Part shown: one piece after another, positions 8,800 through 17,914 of the stretch
Numbering within the stretch: position 1 is the first letter of the stretch
How the letters are laid out: the number at the start of each line of letters is the position of its first letter
Assembly (NCBI GenBank): GCA_964463485.1
Contig: CAYXDO010000052.1
Coordinates: 1-64,000 of the forward strand
Direction of reading: 5' to 3'
From: CAYXDO01 sp964463485
GTDB taxonomy: Bacteria; Myxococcota; Kuafuiibacteriia; Kuafuiibacteriales; Kuafuiibacteriaceae
DNA length: 64,000 nucleotides
The notes under the pieces: generated by a model
What the model was told of the DNA's origin: nothing
Database searches by the model: none
The model's input: the letters and a program-made list of their open reading frames with translations, nothing else
Program-made: the position numbers and the translations under genes

Positions 8800-10293
8800 G
8801 TGCGGTCGAGCGTCTTCGTCGTGACCGCGCTCCTCGTGTTCTCGGGCTGCGCGCCTGATTCGCATTCCACATCGCTGGAGCTCTTCGAAGGGCAGCTGGG
8901 TTTCGTGGCCTACTCCCATGACGACGCGGTTGGGCTAGGGCCTGTGGTCGGACCCGGCGCACACCTCGACCTTCTCGGAGCCGAAGATACTTGGGTGTTC
9001 GTGGCCGAGCTGGCCGAGCTGAGACGAGCTTTTCCGTACGTGGCGTCGACGCAGCCCCAAGATTGGAAGGCCCGTATCGCGACCGGAGAGTGCGCCGAAG
9101 GGAAGATCGACGAGAGTACGGTTTGGATCCCGTTTCCCGAATCTGGACGGACGTTCGAGCTGAGCACAGAGGGGCTCGTCGAGTCCGAGATCGAGCTCGC
9201 GACCGAGCTTGGAACGCGTTGGGAGAGCCGCTGCGGTCCAGTGTCGACGCCGCTCACCAAGTTCGGAGAAGACGTTCGCGCGATTTCTCCGCCCCAAGTC
9301 ATCGACGGTGAGCTTCGGACGGTCGACGACTTGGCGCATTGGTTCAGTATCCGCTCGATCGTTCCCATCGAAGGCTCGCCGAGCATTCTCGCGCTGACCG
9401 ATAGAGCGATCTATCGGTTTGTTCAGGGCGAAGCCCTCGTCGACGATCCGCGGTACGTCGTCACGATGGACGAACTCATCATCGCCGCGCAGCTCTGGTC
9501 TGACCTGCACGCTGAGTTCCTCCACGCCGGACCCACTCCCTTGTTGCACTTGGTCGACGAGACGCGCGGACTGGGAGCCCTGTTGGAGCTCGCGATCGAG
9601 TCGGATCTCGGTGTTCGCAGCGCGACCGTCGGTCGAGCGTTTCGCTCGATCGAGCTCGGCCCAGACGGTCGCACCATTTACGGAGTCGACGGGGTTGGCG
9701 GCGCGGTGATCGGGGCGATCGGTGGGCCTTACGAGCGGCGCGCGTTGTCGGGCCCCGCGGAGCGACTCGTCCCGACCGGGGACGCCGAGTTCCCATTCAT
9801 CGCGACGATTGCCAGCCCGAATTTCAGCAGCGTCGAGATTCGGTACGGCGACGTCTTCAGCTCCGACTTCGAGTCCGCGACGGTCCAGGCCGCCCGTGTG
9901 AGGAATCTGGTCCCGATGAGAGACGAGCGCGGTTTTTTCATTCTTGGGCTGAGCGCCGAAGGCACCCTCGAGATCCGGCCTGGTCAGGGTCCTCGGTCGT
10001 TCACGCCGCAACTCTCCCCGTCGGAATCTGGGCAGTGCGTAGAGGAGACCGGCTGCGGGCTCAAAGTGCCGTTGCGCGTTACCGGGGCCAACCTGCTGGG
10101 TTTCGTCGAGGATCACGGAGTGAGTCTCTTGGCTGGGTGCGCGTCGCCCGTCGTCGTTCGCGCCGGGGGTTGTTCGGGGAGTATTCCCTTTGGGGTTCCC
10201 GAGTTCGAGGCGCGCTCGACGAGTATTTCGGGGCGAAGGGTATGGATTGGGGGTCGCGCTGGCGAAGTGGTGTATGCCGACGTGAACTTCTGA
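8800..10293 (+). CDS. Beta-propeller-like lipoprotein (paralogue family)
   Basis: 497 residues from the GTG at 8800, which gives a short signal peptide with lipobox LLVFSGC. The longer frame from 8653 overlaps the methyltransferase gene and is rejected. The body is rich in beta-strand segments such as IEGSPSILALTDRAIYRFV and RVWIGGRAGEVVYADV, which suits a propeller. Four Cys sit near the C-terminus (ESGQCVEETGCG, AGCASP, AGGCSG). It has the same general design as the lipoproteins at 3327-4711, 34539-35834 and 47656-48945. Probably outer-membrane or periplasmic; function unknown. Confidence 0.65.
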   Translation: MRSSVFVVTALLVFSGCAPDSHSTSLELFEGQLGFVAYSHDDAVGLGPVVGPGAHLDLLGAEDTWVFVAELAELRRAFPYVASTQPQDWKARIATGECAEGKIDESTVWIPFPESGRTFELSTEGLVESEIELATELGTRWESRCGPVSTPLTKFGEDVRAISPPQVIDGELRTVDDLAHWFSIRSIVPIEGSPSILALTDRAIYRFVQGEALVDDPRYVVTMDELIIAAQLWSDLHAEFLHAGPTPLLHLVDETRGLGALLELAIESDLGVRSATVGRAFRSIELGPDGRTIYGVDGVGGAVIGAIGGPYERRALSGPAERLVPTGDAEFPFIATIASPNFSSVEIRYGDVFSSDFESATVQAARVRNLVPMRDERGFFILGLSAEGTLEIRPGQGPRSFTPQLSPSESGQCVEETGCGLKVPLRVTGANLLGFVEDHGVSLLAGCASPVVVRAGGCSGSIPFGVPEFEARSTSISGRRVWIGGRAGEVVYADVNF

Positions 10294-10321
10294 CGGGCCG
10301 GCCGGGCGCGGTGTGGTGTTC

Positions 10322-10350
10322 GGTCCACCCAACACATCGATGGGTGGGCC
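10322..10350. promoter_or_regulatory. Inverted repeat upstream of the sigma-54-like promoter
   Basis: GGTCCACCCA pairs with TGGGTGGGCC across a 9-base loop (10-bp stem, one G-T pair). It lies 29 bases after the lipoprotein stop and about 35 bases before the -24 element. It may be a terminator without a T run, or the binding site of an enhancer-binding protein. Confidence 0.4.
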
Positions 10351-10384
10351 CGTCGGTTCAGGGTAGCGGAGTCCATTTGCGCGC

Positions 10385-10399
10385 TGGCCCGCCTCTTGC
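10385..10399 (+). promoter_or_regulatory. Candidate sigma-54 (-24/-12) promoter
   Basis: TGGCCCGCCTCTTGC matches the TGGCACG-N4-TTGC consensus with exact spacing. Transcription would begin near 10410, only a few bases before the ATG codons at 10414/10417, implying a near-leaderless message or a later start codon. A sigma-54 activator is encoded by the second gene downstream. Confidence 0.5.
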
Positions 10400-10413
10400 G
10401 AAGTCACTCGGGC

Positions 10414-11535
10414 ATGATGACGTTCGTTCCCTCCATCAACTCTCTCGACCAGCTCGCTCGTTTCGGTTTTTCTCCTGCGCTCGTCGGCGCCCGTCTCGAA
10501 GATCTGGCGGCGCAGCCTCTCGGAGCTCTCTGGAACCTCCGCGACGCTTTCGCCAGCGCCGGCATGCCGTCTCTCTTGTCGGGCGGCCCGTTGCCCTTGG
10601 TGCCCTCGCCGCTGGCTCCGGCGATGATGGTTGAGCCGATGGCGGCGATTTGCGGCGGGGGGTATGCGTCCTTGGATCTGGCCGGGCCAGGGATCCAGAC
10701 GCCTTTTGGCAAGGTCGAGTCCTTGGCGCAGCGCCAGAATGCGGCGGCGTTCGAGTCCATCTTGCGAACCAACCCGGCCGCTCGGCAAGCCTTCGAGTCG
10801 GCCATCGGCGGCCGCATCGTCTCTTTCGGCGCGGACGACGGCAAGATGCTGGTCGCGCGTGGGCCTCGCGCCGCGCCCTTGGGCGGAGCGGCGTTCGGCC
10901 ACATCCGTGACTCCGTGCTGAGTATGTTCGCGGGGACAGGAGTGGCGACGATGGCGGGCGGGCCGTTCGCGCCGTTCTTCATGAATGCGCTCGGCCGAGT
11001 GTCCGGAACGACCCTCGGGATGGGCGGTCCGTTCGCGTTCGGTCGGCTCGATGGCGCTGGATTCGGCTCGATGAATCCCAACGCCGCGCCGGGAAGAATC
11101 AACAACACGAACCCAGCCTACGAGCGGGCGCACCAGGTTCAGTGTGACAGCGTGATGAACGACCCGTCGCTGACGGTCGAAGACAAAGTCACCCTGATGC
11201 TCATGCTGATTTCGAAGAAGATGGACGACGATATCCAGCGGCAGACCGAATACATCAACTCACTGCAGCAGCAGCAGGGTGATCGCGGCAAGAAGGGTGG
11301 CAAGAAGGGCGGCAAGAAGGGCGGCGGCAAGGGTCTGATTCCCGGTATCGGCAAGAAGGGTGGCAAGAAGGGGGGCGGCGGCGGCGGCGACGACGCCAAG
11401 AAGTCGATCGACGTGGAGACCATGAAGCTGCAGCGAATGGTGACCAAGCGCCAGCAGATGTTCGATATGCTGAAGGCGATCGTCGACAAGTACAACGAGA
11501 CCGCAAAAGGTGTGATCCAGTCGATGGGCCGTTGA
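10414..11535 (+). CDS. Lys-Gly-rich protein of unknown function, likely sigma-54 dependent
   Basis: About 373 residues, not recognised. The first 220 residues are Ala/Gly/Pro/Met-rich with no signal peptide. Then comes a predicted helical segment (LTVEDKVTLMLMLISKKMDD), a hydrophilic Gln-rich stretch, a tandem Lys-Lys-Gly-Gly block (nt 11287-11394, broken by LIPGIG) and a C-terminal helix (IDVETMKLQRMVTKRQQMFD to the end). The helix-linker-helix pattern is reminiscent of secreted filament or translocator subunits, but no family match can be claimed. An in-frame start at 10396 is possible; the double ATG at 10414/10417 is preferred. A sigma-54-like promoter lies just upstream and the activator gene follows after 39 bases. 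Confidence 0.6.
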   Translation: MMTFVPSINSLDQLARFGFSPALVGARLEDLAAQPLGALWNLRDAFASAGMPSLLSGGPLPLVPSPLAPAMMVEPMAAICGGGYASLDLAGPGIQTPFGKVESLAQRQNAAAFESILRTNPAARQAFESAIGGRIVSFGADDGKMLVARGPRAAPLGGAAFGHIRDSVLSMFAGTGVATMAGGPFAPFFMNALGRVSGTTLGMGGPFAFGRLDGAGFGSMNPNAAPGRINNTNPAYERAHQVQCDSVMNDPSLTVEDKVTLMLMLISKKMDDDIQRQTEYINSLQQQQGDRGKKGGKKGGKKGGGKGLIPGIGKKGGKKGGGGGGDDAKKSIDVETMKLQRMVTKRQQMFDMLKAIVDKYNETAKGVIQSMGR

Positions 11536-11574
11536 TCACCCGCTCGCCGCTCTTTCGCGGTAAGCTCGGCTGCC

Positions 11575-12888
11575 TTGACTGAACAGCGCACCGTCGAAGC
11601 GCGCACCCCCGGAGCTCCGCTCCGCGGCCTCGCCGTGGAGGTCGTCGCTGGGCCGGACCAGGGTCGCCGTCTCCGCGCCGTGTCCGACACCCTCAGCGTC
11701 GGCACGGCTCAAGGCAACGACCTCGTTCTCACCGACCCTACCGTTTCCCGCTACCACGCCGAGCTCGTGCGCAGAGCGGACCGAATCTGGGTGCTCGACC
11801 ACGGGTCGACCAACCTGACTTCCCTCGGCGCGGTGGTGATCGAACGCGCCGCGGTGCCACCCGGCACGATCTTGCGGCTCGGTCGAACTTCGCTTCGCAT
11901 CGAGGACGCCGACCCGATCGCGCTCGAGCTGTCCGGATCCGATCGGCTGGCCGGACTTCGCGGGAGATCGGTCGAGATGCGCCGACTCATGGCGAAGATC
12001 GAGAAGGTCTCCGAGTCCGACGCCTCGGTGCTCGTCATCGGTGAGACTGGGACCGGCAAGGAAGTCATCGCCCACGCCGTTCACACACTCAGTCCGCGAA
12101 GAGACGCGCCCTTCGAGGCGGTCGATTGCGGAACGCTCTTGCCGACGTTGATTGCGAGCGAGCTCTTCGGCCACGAGCGCGGTGCGTTCACCGGCGCGGA
12201 CAGCCAACACATCGGAGCTTTCGAGCGCGCCGACGGAGGGACGATCTTCCTCGACGAGATTGGTGAGTTGCCGAAGGAGCTCCAGACCGCGTTGCTCGGC
12301 GCGTTGGAGCGACGCTCGTTCCGGAGGCTGGGCGGGCAAAAACCCATCTCGGTCGACGTACGGGTGGTGTCGGCGACGAATCGGGACTTACGGCGGGAGG
12401 TGAATACAGGGGCCTTTCGATCGGACCTATACTTTCGCCTTGCAGTCGTGAGTCTAGAGGTGCCTCCGCTCAGAGAACGCCCCGGAGACGTTCCGCTCCT
12501 CGTCGAGCATTTTCTTCGGGAGGCGGGATACTCGGGTTCCATAGGTGAGTTGTTTCCTCCGGAAGTGATGGATGCTCTCCGGGCCCACGCCTGGCCTGGA
12601 AACGTGCGGGAGCTTCGCAACTACGTCGACGCGGCCTTGGCCCTCGGCGAGACGAGCGCGCCAGCGTCCCTCGGTCCGTCCTCCGATCCGAGCGGGCTCC
12701 TCTCCGGAGACATGTTGGCGCAGACTTTCAAGGTGGCGAAGGACGCGCTGCTCGAGCGCTTCGAGCGAGTCTACCTCGAGGCGCTCCTCGCTCGCTGCAA
12801 AGGGAACGTCTCGTTGGCCGCCCGCGAAGCGGACATGAATCGATCTTACCTGACTCAGGTCATCAAGAAACACGGCCTCGGACGGTAG
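11575..12888 (+). CDS. Sigma-54-dependent transcriptional activator with N-terminal FHA domain
   Basis: 437 residues from a TTG at 11575. An FHA domain (about 20-115; LSVGTAQGNDLVLTDPTVSR then YHAELV) reads phospho-threonine, so the input is probably a Ser/Thr kinase. The AAA+ domain (about 125-350) has Walker A GETGTGKE, the sigma-54 contact loop ERGAFTGA, Walker B GGTIFLDEIGEL and the R-finger region. The Fis-type helix-turn-helix is at the C-terminus (NVSLAAREADMNRSYLTQVI). This design is common in myxobacteria. It lies downstream of a gene with a sigma-54-like promoter, which is the natural candidate target. Confidence 0.9.
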   Translation: MTEQRTVEARTPGAPLRGLAVEVVAGPDQGRRLRAVSDTLSVGTAQGNDLVLTDPTVSRYHAELVRRADRIWVLDHGSTNLTSLGAVVIERAAVPPGTILRLGRTSLRIEDADPIALELSGSDRLAGLRGRSVEMRRLMAKIEKVSESDASVLVIGETGTGKEVIAHAVHTLSPRRDAPFEAVDCGTLLPTLIASELFGHERGAFTGADSQHIGAFERADGGTIFLDEIGELPKELQTALLGALERRSFRRLGGQKPISVDVRVVSATNRDLRREVNTGAFRSDLYFRLAVVSLEVPPLRERPGDVPLLVEHFLREAGYSGSIGELFPPEVMDALRAHAWPGNVRELRNYVDAALALGETSAPASLGPSSDPSGLLSGDMLAQTFKVAKDALLERFERVYLEALLARCKGNVSLAAREADMNRSYLTQVIKKHGLGR

Positions 12889-12890
12889 CG

Positions 12891-13589
12891 ATGAGTACGA
12901 CGATTCTCGCCGCCCTGATTGCGAGCACGGTGACGATTCACGTGTCGGAGACCTCCGACCTTGCCTCGGACGAGGCGAAGTCGATCGTGTCGGAGCTCTC
13001 CGCGGCGCTCACGAGCCGATTGGACGAGGCGCCGGTGCTCGACTCCGATTGGAGCAAGTGTGCGCCGAGCGCCCAAAACGCGGAGGCCGTTGCGCGTCGC
13101 ACCGGCGCCACCGAGGTCGTGTTTCTCGAGCTCTACGACGCGCCCTCTCGGATCCGAGTGGTCGCTTCGAGAATTGCGTCCGAGGGCAGCGCCCCGCTCG
13201 TCGCTGAGACCGACACGCCGCGGGGGCTCTCGCACCCCGAGCTCGTGAAGATCGCCGAACGCCTTTTCCCGACGATGCGTTCTTCGTCGGAGCTCTCGAT
13301 GTCGACGTCGGTTTCGAGCAGGGAGGCGCCTTCTCGACTCGGACCTGTGACCGTCCTGGTCGCCGGGGGCGTTGCGCTCGGTGCAGGCCTTTGGTTCGGA
13401 GCGAAGAGCGTGTCGGCTCGCGACGAGCTCGCTGGCGGGGGCGTTCCGACAGACCGAATTCGACCGCTCGTCGACGAAGCGAACGGCAACGCGCTGCTCG
13501 GAAACGTGCTCTTCACTACGGCCGGTGCGCTCGCTGTAGGTGCCCTCGTGTGGCTCGCGATGATCGAGTCCGGACCCGGGGCGGAATGA
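12891..13589 (+). CDS. Exported or membrane protein of unknown function
   Basis: 232 residues, starting two bases after the activator stop, so very likely in the same operon. It has a weak N-terminal signal (MSTTILAALIASTVTIHVS). The first 125 residues have the alpha/beta look of a periplasmic domain that scores single Cys and Thr-rich segments. Two hydrophobic segments follow in the C-terminal half (LGPVTVLVAGGVALGAGLWF and NVLFTTAGALAVGALVWLAM). Not recognised; the N-terminal part vaguely resembles the exported protein at 2429-3280. Confidence 0.65.
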   Translation: MSTTILAALIASTVTIHVSETSDLASDEAKSIVSELSAALTSRLDEAPVLDSDWSKCAPSAQNAEAVARRTGATEVVFLELYDAPSRIRVVASRIASEGSAPLVAETDTPRGLSHPELVKIAERLFPTMRSSSELSMSTSVSSREAPSRLGPVTVLVAGGVALGAGLWFGAKSVSARDELAGGGVPTDRIRPLVDEANGNALLGNVLFTTAGALAVGALVWLAMIESGPGAE

Positions 13590-13655
13590 ACAGATCGGAT
13601 TTTGAGCTCAGTCCAGAGGATCCCGAGCTCGTTCTCAGCTGTCTGCTGAGTACAG

Positions 13656-15035
13656 TCATGGGAGTTGGTAGCGGATGGAGGCCCCGATGTCCACGCGATC
13701 GATCGCGGAGAACGGCCGAGTGAGCTCGTCGCGTTTGGTTCTGAGTGCGACATCGAGCCCGACCTCCAGCCCTTTGGCGACGTTGAGCTTTGCGCCGAGG
13801 TGGACGTCGAAGGGCAGGACTGGGCGCAGGTCCTTGGCGAGCTTGCCGTAGTCCTCGTGCTGTTCGAAGGCGATGGAGTAGCGATTTCCGGAGTTGTCCT
13901 TTCCGTAGAAGAGGCTGGTTGGTTGGCCGGTGACGGGGCTGTATCGGACTTCCATGCCGAGGTTCGGGAACGCGCCGAAGATTGCGCCCATCATGTTCAT
14001 GAAGAACATGTCGTACGACGACTTGGGCTGCTCCCAGTTCTCGTACACGAGCTCGTGCATGACTACGTTCGTCAGCACACCCACTGCCAACGCGACCTCC
14101 GGTTCGTACCCGCGCGCGAGGATGTAGCCCGAGGCGAGCGTGTGAGGGACGCCGTGGAGAGTGTTGACCCAAGTTCCGAAATTACCGTCTTTCCAAGCGA
14201 ACCCATCGATACGCGGGATCGGCCCGTTGGTCTTGATTTCGTCGACGAAGCGATCGAGGCCTTTCCAACGAGTGTCCTTGCCGGCTAGTTTGTACAGGGA
14301 GTGTTCGGCCACTCCGCCGACCGCGTCCCAGCTCTGAGCTAGCGCGAAGTCCAGCGCCAGGGTGCCGAGGTTCCGCTTTTCTCGGTGAAGGTGAGGGGCG
14401 AGCTCGTTGCGAAGCCGCCCGAGGTCGAGGCCGATGGTCACGTCTCTCGACCGCGGATCGGCGCTCGTGCCGACCCGGACCTCCGTCGAAATCACCCGAG
14501 GAACGATCTCGAACAGCGATCGGCGGATCTCTTCCCGACTCATGCCCGACGCCTCGACGCTCGCTTTCGCGCTGCTCACGGTGGAGTCGGTGGTTTCGGA
14601 GTCGGTTGTGGAGTCGGCTCTTGAGTCGGTTATGGAGTTGGTTGCGGAGTTGGTTCGCGTCGAGTCTCTGAATGGGTTTTCGTGAAGCTCGACGAGCCCC
14701 ATCTCTTTGAGCCGATCGGCGGCGGTGGGAAGACTCTCCGCCACCCGCACCGTCGTGGTCGTCGTGTCCGAGGCCAAAGGAGCGCCTTTGGCCACCCCGC
14801 CGACCAGGGACGCACCGAGCAGGCATGCGGCCGCGGCCTTCCCGATAGAGGCTGCGCGTCCAGCCCAGATGGCCCGCGTGGACGGTGTGGAGCGCTCGCT
14901 CCCTTTCAAGCGCGCCGAGGGCGCGAGGCCAACAACGGAGTCGCCGATTCGTGACTCGGAAACTCTGGGGGCTGGTCCTGCGAGCACCCGGGGCCGGGAC
15001 TCGAAGGGGACTCCGCGGGTCGCGACGTTCAGCAC
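13656..15035 (-). CDS. Exported protein of unknown function, possibly beta-barrel
   Basis: Up to 459 residues. A hydrophobic segment near residue 65-85 (KAAAACLLGASLVGGVAKGA) looks like a signal peptide, so the true start may be an internal codon near 14860. A Ser/Thr/Asp/Asn-rich linker follows (about 120-155; encoded by degenerate GAGTCGGTT repeats near 14580-14665). The C-terminal half carries HELVYENWEQPKSSYDMFF and NMMGAIFGAFPNLG, and ends with alternating strands (DRVDIGASIRYQLP) as in outer-membrane proteins. The membrane-embedded His/Glu pattern resembles DUF3943-type proteins, at low certainty. Confidence 0.6.
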   Translation of the reverse strand: MLNVATRGVPFESRPRVLAGPAPRVSESRIGDSVVGLAPSARLKGSERSTPSTRAIWAGRAASIGKAAAACLLGASLVGGVAKGAPLASDTTTTTVRVAESLPTAADRLKEMGLVELHENPFRDSTRTNSATNSITDSRADSTTDSETTDSTVSSAKASVEASGMSREEIRRSLFEIVPRVISTEVRVGTSADPRSRDVTIGLDLGRLRNELAPHLHREKRNLGTLALDFALAQSWDAVGGVAEHSLYKLAGKDTRWKGLDRFVDEIKTNGPIPRIDGFAWKDGNFGTWVNTLHGVPHTLASGYILARGYEPEVALAVGVLTNVVMHELVYENWEQPKSSYDMFFMNMMGAIFGAFPNLGMEVRYSPVTGQPTSLFYGKDNSGNRYSIAFEQHEDYGKLAKDLRPVLPFDVHLGAKLNVAKGLEVGLDVALRTKRDELTRPFSAIDRVDIGASIRYQLP

Positions 15036-15155
15036 GACGTTTTCGAGCGCAAGATGCGAGCCAGCCGACCGGAGCCCTCAAAGAGGCTCGAGTGATGGGT
15101 CGCGGCGGCAATGTGTTCGGCAGACCCAACAACACCAGGTGCGTCCGCTCCGCAT

Positions 15156-17762
15156 TCAGCGGCTCTTCGGAAGATCTTGCTCGAGCGAGAGCAGCCGGCG
15201 GCACGCGGCCTCGAGCGACGCGGGGGTCGATCCGGGACGGATGGACGCTCTGAGGTCGAGAAACCGAGTCTCGAGCTCGTCGTAGGTCTCCGGCGCCAGG
15301 CTGCTCCGTTCGGCGGCGAGCAATTGCGAGATCCTCGCGAGCTTCCGCTTCACGAGGGCGGCATCGGTTGGAACCGCAACTACTCGCCGTTGGATTTCGA
15401 CCCAGTCACCGCTCCCTGTTTCGATGGCATTGGCGACCTCTTCCGCGAGTGGAGAAGGCAGGTCTGCGGCGAGTAGCCCGCGCTTGCGCAAGGTCTCTCG
15501 AAGCTTTCCCGCCGTACTCTTCGTGACCCTCGAATCGCGTGCTGGGGACTCCTGCCGATCGACCCGAGGTCGGATCGCGCTCTCGGATCGCGGCGTGGGC
15601 ATCAGGGGATCGCGGGTTGGAACGGGGGGTTCGGCAGGCGCGACGGCGGTCGAGGCGGTCTTGGGCGTCTTCACGACGAAGGCCTCCGGTCGGGTTGAGT
15701 CCTCACTCGGCTCGGGAAGCTCGGCAGGCGATCGCGAGGCGGCGACCCAGATCAGCGCCACGGCGGCGGCCGCGAGCGCGACCGTGACGGAGACCAAGAC
15801 CTGAGTCCTACGTCTCCCGACTCGGAGGGTTTCGATCGCTCGAGCGACCTCCGCGGCCCTAGGCCGGCGATGGGGGGACTCGTTCAGGAGGGCGCGGACG
15901 ATCGGCCTGAGTGCGACATTCGGCAGTGTTTCAGGGTCAGGTGGCGAGTCGGACCGCCGGTGCGCGAGCAGCCGACGCAAAATCATACCGAATGAGTACA
16001 TGTCCGCGGCTGGGCCGAGCAGGTCCGGGTCCTTGACCTCTTCGGGCGCCGCGAACTCGTCCGCACCTCCTCGCAGGCCGCCGAAGCGCACCAGCGCGGG
16101 TGCCTCCGTCGAACCCGATCTGAGGAGTATGCGACTCGGACGGAGGCCCCCGTGGACGATTCGGGCCTCGTGGCACGCCGCGAGGGTTCGTGCGACGTGC
16201 TGGGCCAGCTCGAGCACGCGCGCCTCCGAAAGCGGCTTGGACGACTCGAGGAGCTCAGCCAAGGACCCGCCATCGATTCGCTCGGTCACGACATACGCGG
16301 AGCCGTCCCGCCCTCGCCCGAGGTCGATGACCTCGACGACGCCGCTCGACTTCAGTCCCATGATGCGGCGGAGGCTCTCGACGCGGCGTTCTGCGAGCGC
16401 GGGATCCTTCACGATCTCGATGAAACAAGGCCGGCCGAGGAGAGTGTGAGTTCCCGCGAACAACTCTCCGCTCTGACCGATTGAGGCGCCGACGGTGTAC
16501 CGAGTGCGACATTCCGCGAGCGCCGGAACGACACGACTCTCTTCGGCCACGGCATCCGGTCGGCGGGACTTCGTCTCCGCGGCCGTGCGGTCGGTCGACT
16601 CTTCGGCAAATGGAGTCAGATGAGTTGTCTCGAGGACGGTGTCCGCATCGGCGCGGAGTCCGGAGTCGGAGGATATCGCGGGCCGAGCCTCCGCGGGGAC
16701 GCTTGGGTCCGTGCCCGCCGTTCCTTCGCCGCCGAAAGTCACACCCGTCAACTCCAGCTTCTCGACCTCTTGTCCGCTCGTGAGCTCCTCGGGCGCCTCC
16801 GAGATTTCGACGAGGGTATGAGTTGCTTCCCCAGCCGGAGGGTCTGATTCTCCGATCAATCCTTCGAGTGCGAACATCGCGCCCAGCTTCCCAGAAGGGG
16901 GCGGCGCGCTCGAACGAAGGTATCGAGCCAAACTCTCGGCTCCATTCTCGAACCGCCTGGCGTCGCAGGCCTGCGAGAGGGCCCGGGCCATCGCGAGCGA
17001 GTGCGGATAACGCTCGGCGGGAGCCTCCGCGGTGGCTCGCACGACGATCGTGCGCACGTCCTCGGGGAGCTCCCGGAGCACTTCGGAGGCGGCCTGGCGG
17101 TGCCGGGTACGTCCAAGCTCGTCATCGAACGGAGACCGGCCGCAGACCATGAACGCAAGCGTCGCTCCGAGCGAAAAGACGTCGGCGCGCGCGTCTACCG
17201 ACTCGCCCGCGGCCTGTTCCGGAGACCAATACGCGACCTTCCCGCGCGCGTAACCCACGCGTGTGGACTCGGCGATGCGACCGAGGGCCAAGGCGATCCC
17301 GAAATCGAGGATCTTCACCTCGCCCTGTCGCGACAGGATGATGTTCTCGGGACTCACGTCACGATGGACGATCCCGAGCGGTCGACTTCGCTCGTCCGTT
17401 GCTTTGTGCGCGTAGGCGAGCGCCTCCGCCGCGCGATGGGCGACGTACAGCGCGAGGTCCGGAGGCAACCGACGGCCGAGCTTTGTGACCGTCGGACCGT
17501 CCACCAACTCGAAGACGAGGAACGGCTGCCCTCCCTCTTCACCCATACCCTCGAGGCGAACGATCCCAGGATGAGTAAGGAAGCGGCAAATCCGAGCTTC
17601 CTCGAGGAGCCGCGAGCGATCGGAGACGGAGAGCTCGAGGCCGGGCAGGAGGCGTTTGAGCGCGAAGAGTTGGCCGGACGAGCGCTCCTTGGCCTCCCAG
17701 ACCTCCGCGGCGCCCCCGCGGCCCAAGAGCCGCACGAGCTCGTATCGCGCCTCGATGGGCAC
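15156..17762 (-). CDS. Receptor-like protein kinase fused to a pseudokinase
   Basis: 868 residues. Kinase 1 (about 7-270) is complete: LLGRGGAAEV, K36 in FALKRL, IVHRDVSPEN (132-140), ILDFGIAL (151-158), YWSPEQ. A Glu/Thr-rich linker follows, then a second kinase-like fold (about 420-645). There the ATP lysine is replaced (CFIEIVKD), HRD became HGG in IVHGGLRPSRILL, and DFG became RFGG, so it is a pseudokinase. A helix (about 654-676, VLVSVTVALAAAAVALIWVA) leads to a Pro/Thr-rich and then helical C-terminus, probably periplasmic. The pseudokinase may regulate kinase 1 or act as a scaffold. The start codon is the ATG at 17762; a 13-bp tandem repeat lies upstream. Confidence 0.85.
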   Translation of the reverse strand: MPIEARYELVRLLGRGGAAEVWEAKERSSGQLFALKRLLPGLELSVSDRSRLLEEARICRFLTHPGIVRLEGMGEEGGQPFLVFELVDGPTVTKLGRRLPPDLALYVAHRAAEALAYAHKATDERSRPLGIVHRDVSPENIILSRQGEVKILDFGIALALGRIAESTRVGYARGKVAYWSPEQAAGESVDARADVFSLGATLAFMVCGRSPFDDELGRTRHRQAASEVLRELPEDVRTIVVRATAEAPAERYPHSLAMARALSQACDARRFENGAESLARYLRSSAPPPSGKLGAMFALEGLIGESDPPAGEATHTLVEISEAPEELTSGQEVEKLELTGVTFGGEGTAGTDPSVPAEARPAISSDSGLRADADTVLETTHLTPFAEESTDRTAAETKSRRPDAVAEESRVVPALAECRTRYTVGASIGQSGELFAGTHTLLGRPCFIEIVKDPALAERRVESLRRIMGLKSSGVVEVIDLGRGRDGSAYVVTERIDGGSLAELLESSKPLSEARVLELAQHVARTLAACHEARIVHGGLRPSRILLRSGSTEAPALVRFGGLRGGADEFAAPEEVKDPDLLGPAADMYSFGMILRRLLAHRRSDSPPDPETLPNVALRPIVRALLNESPHRRPRAAEVARAIETLRVGRRRTQVLVSVTVALAAAAVALIWVAASRSPAELPEPSEDSTRPEAFVVKTPKTASTAVAPAEPPVPTRDPLMPTPRSESAIRPRVDRQESPARDSRVTKSTAGKLRETLRKRGLLAADLPSPLAEEVANAIETGSGDWVEIQRRVVAVPTDAALVKRKLARISQLLAAERSSLAPETYDELETRFLDLRASIRPGSTPASLEAACRRLLSLEQDLPKSR

Positions 17763-17813
17763 GGCCGGACGTTAGGTCGCCGGCAGGGAGATGTCGAACG
17801 ATTCGGCGCTCCT

Positions 17814-17891
17814 GGGAGTAGGAGCTGGGAGTAGGAGCTGGGAGTAGGAGCTGGGAGTAGGAGCTGGGAGTAGGAGCTGGGAATAGGAGAT
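17814..17891. repeat. 13-bp tandem repeat, six units
   Basis: GGGAGTAGGAGCT repeats five times exactly from 17814, then once in altered form (GGGAATAGGAGAT). It fills the gap between the kinase start and the TolR-like stop at 17915. It is non-coding and prone to slippage, and the number of copies may vary among strains. Confidence 0.85.
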
Positions 17892-17914
17892 GAAGTGGAC
17901 GAGCGAACTGAAAC

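Noticed and set aside
8935..11133. Long minus-strand open frame of 732 codons
   Set aside because: Antisense of the lipoprotein at 8800-10293 and the Lys-Gly gene; Arg/Glu-rich shadow composition, no domain.
17814..17891. CRISPR-like look of the tandem repeat
   Set aside because: Units are 13 bp with no spacers and no cas gene.
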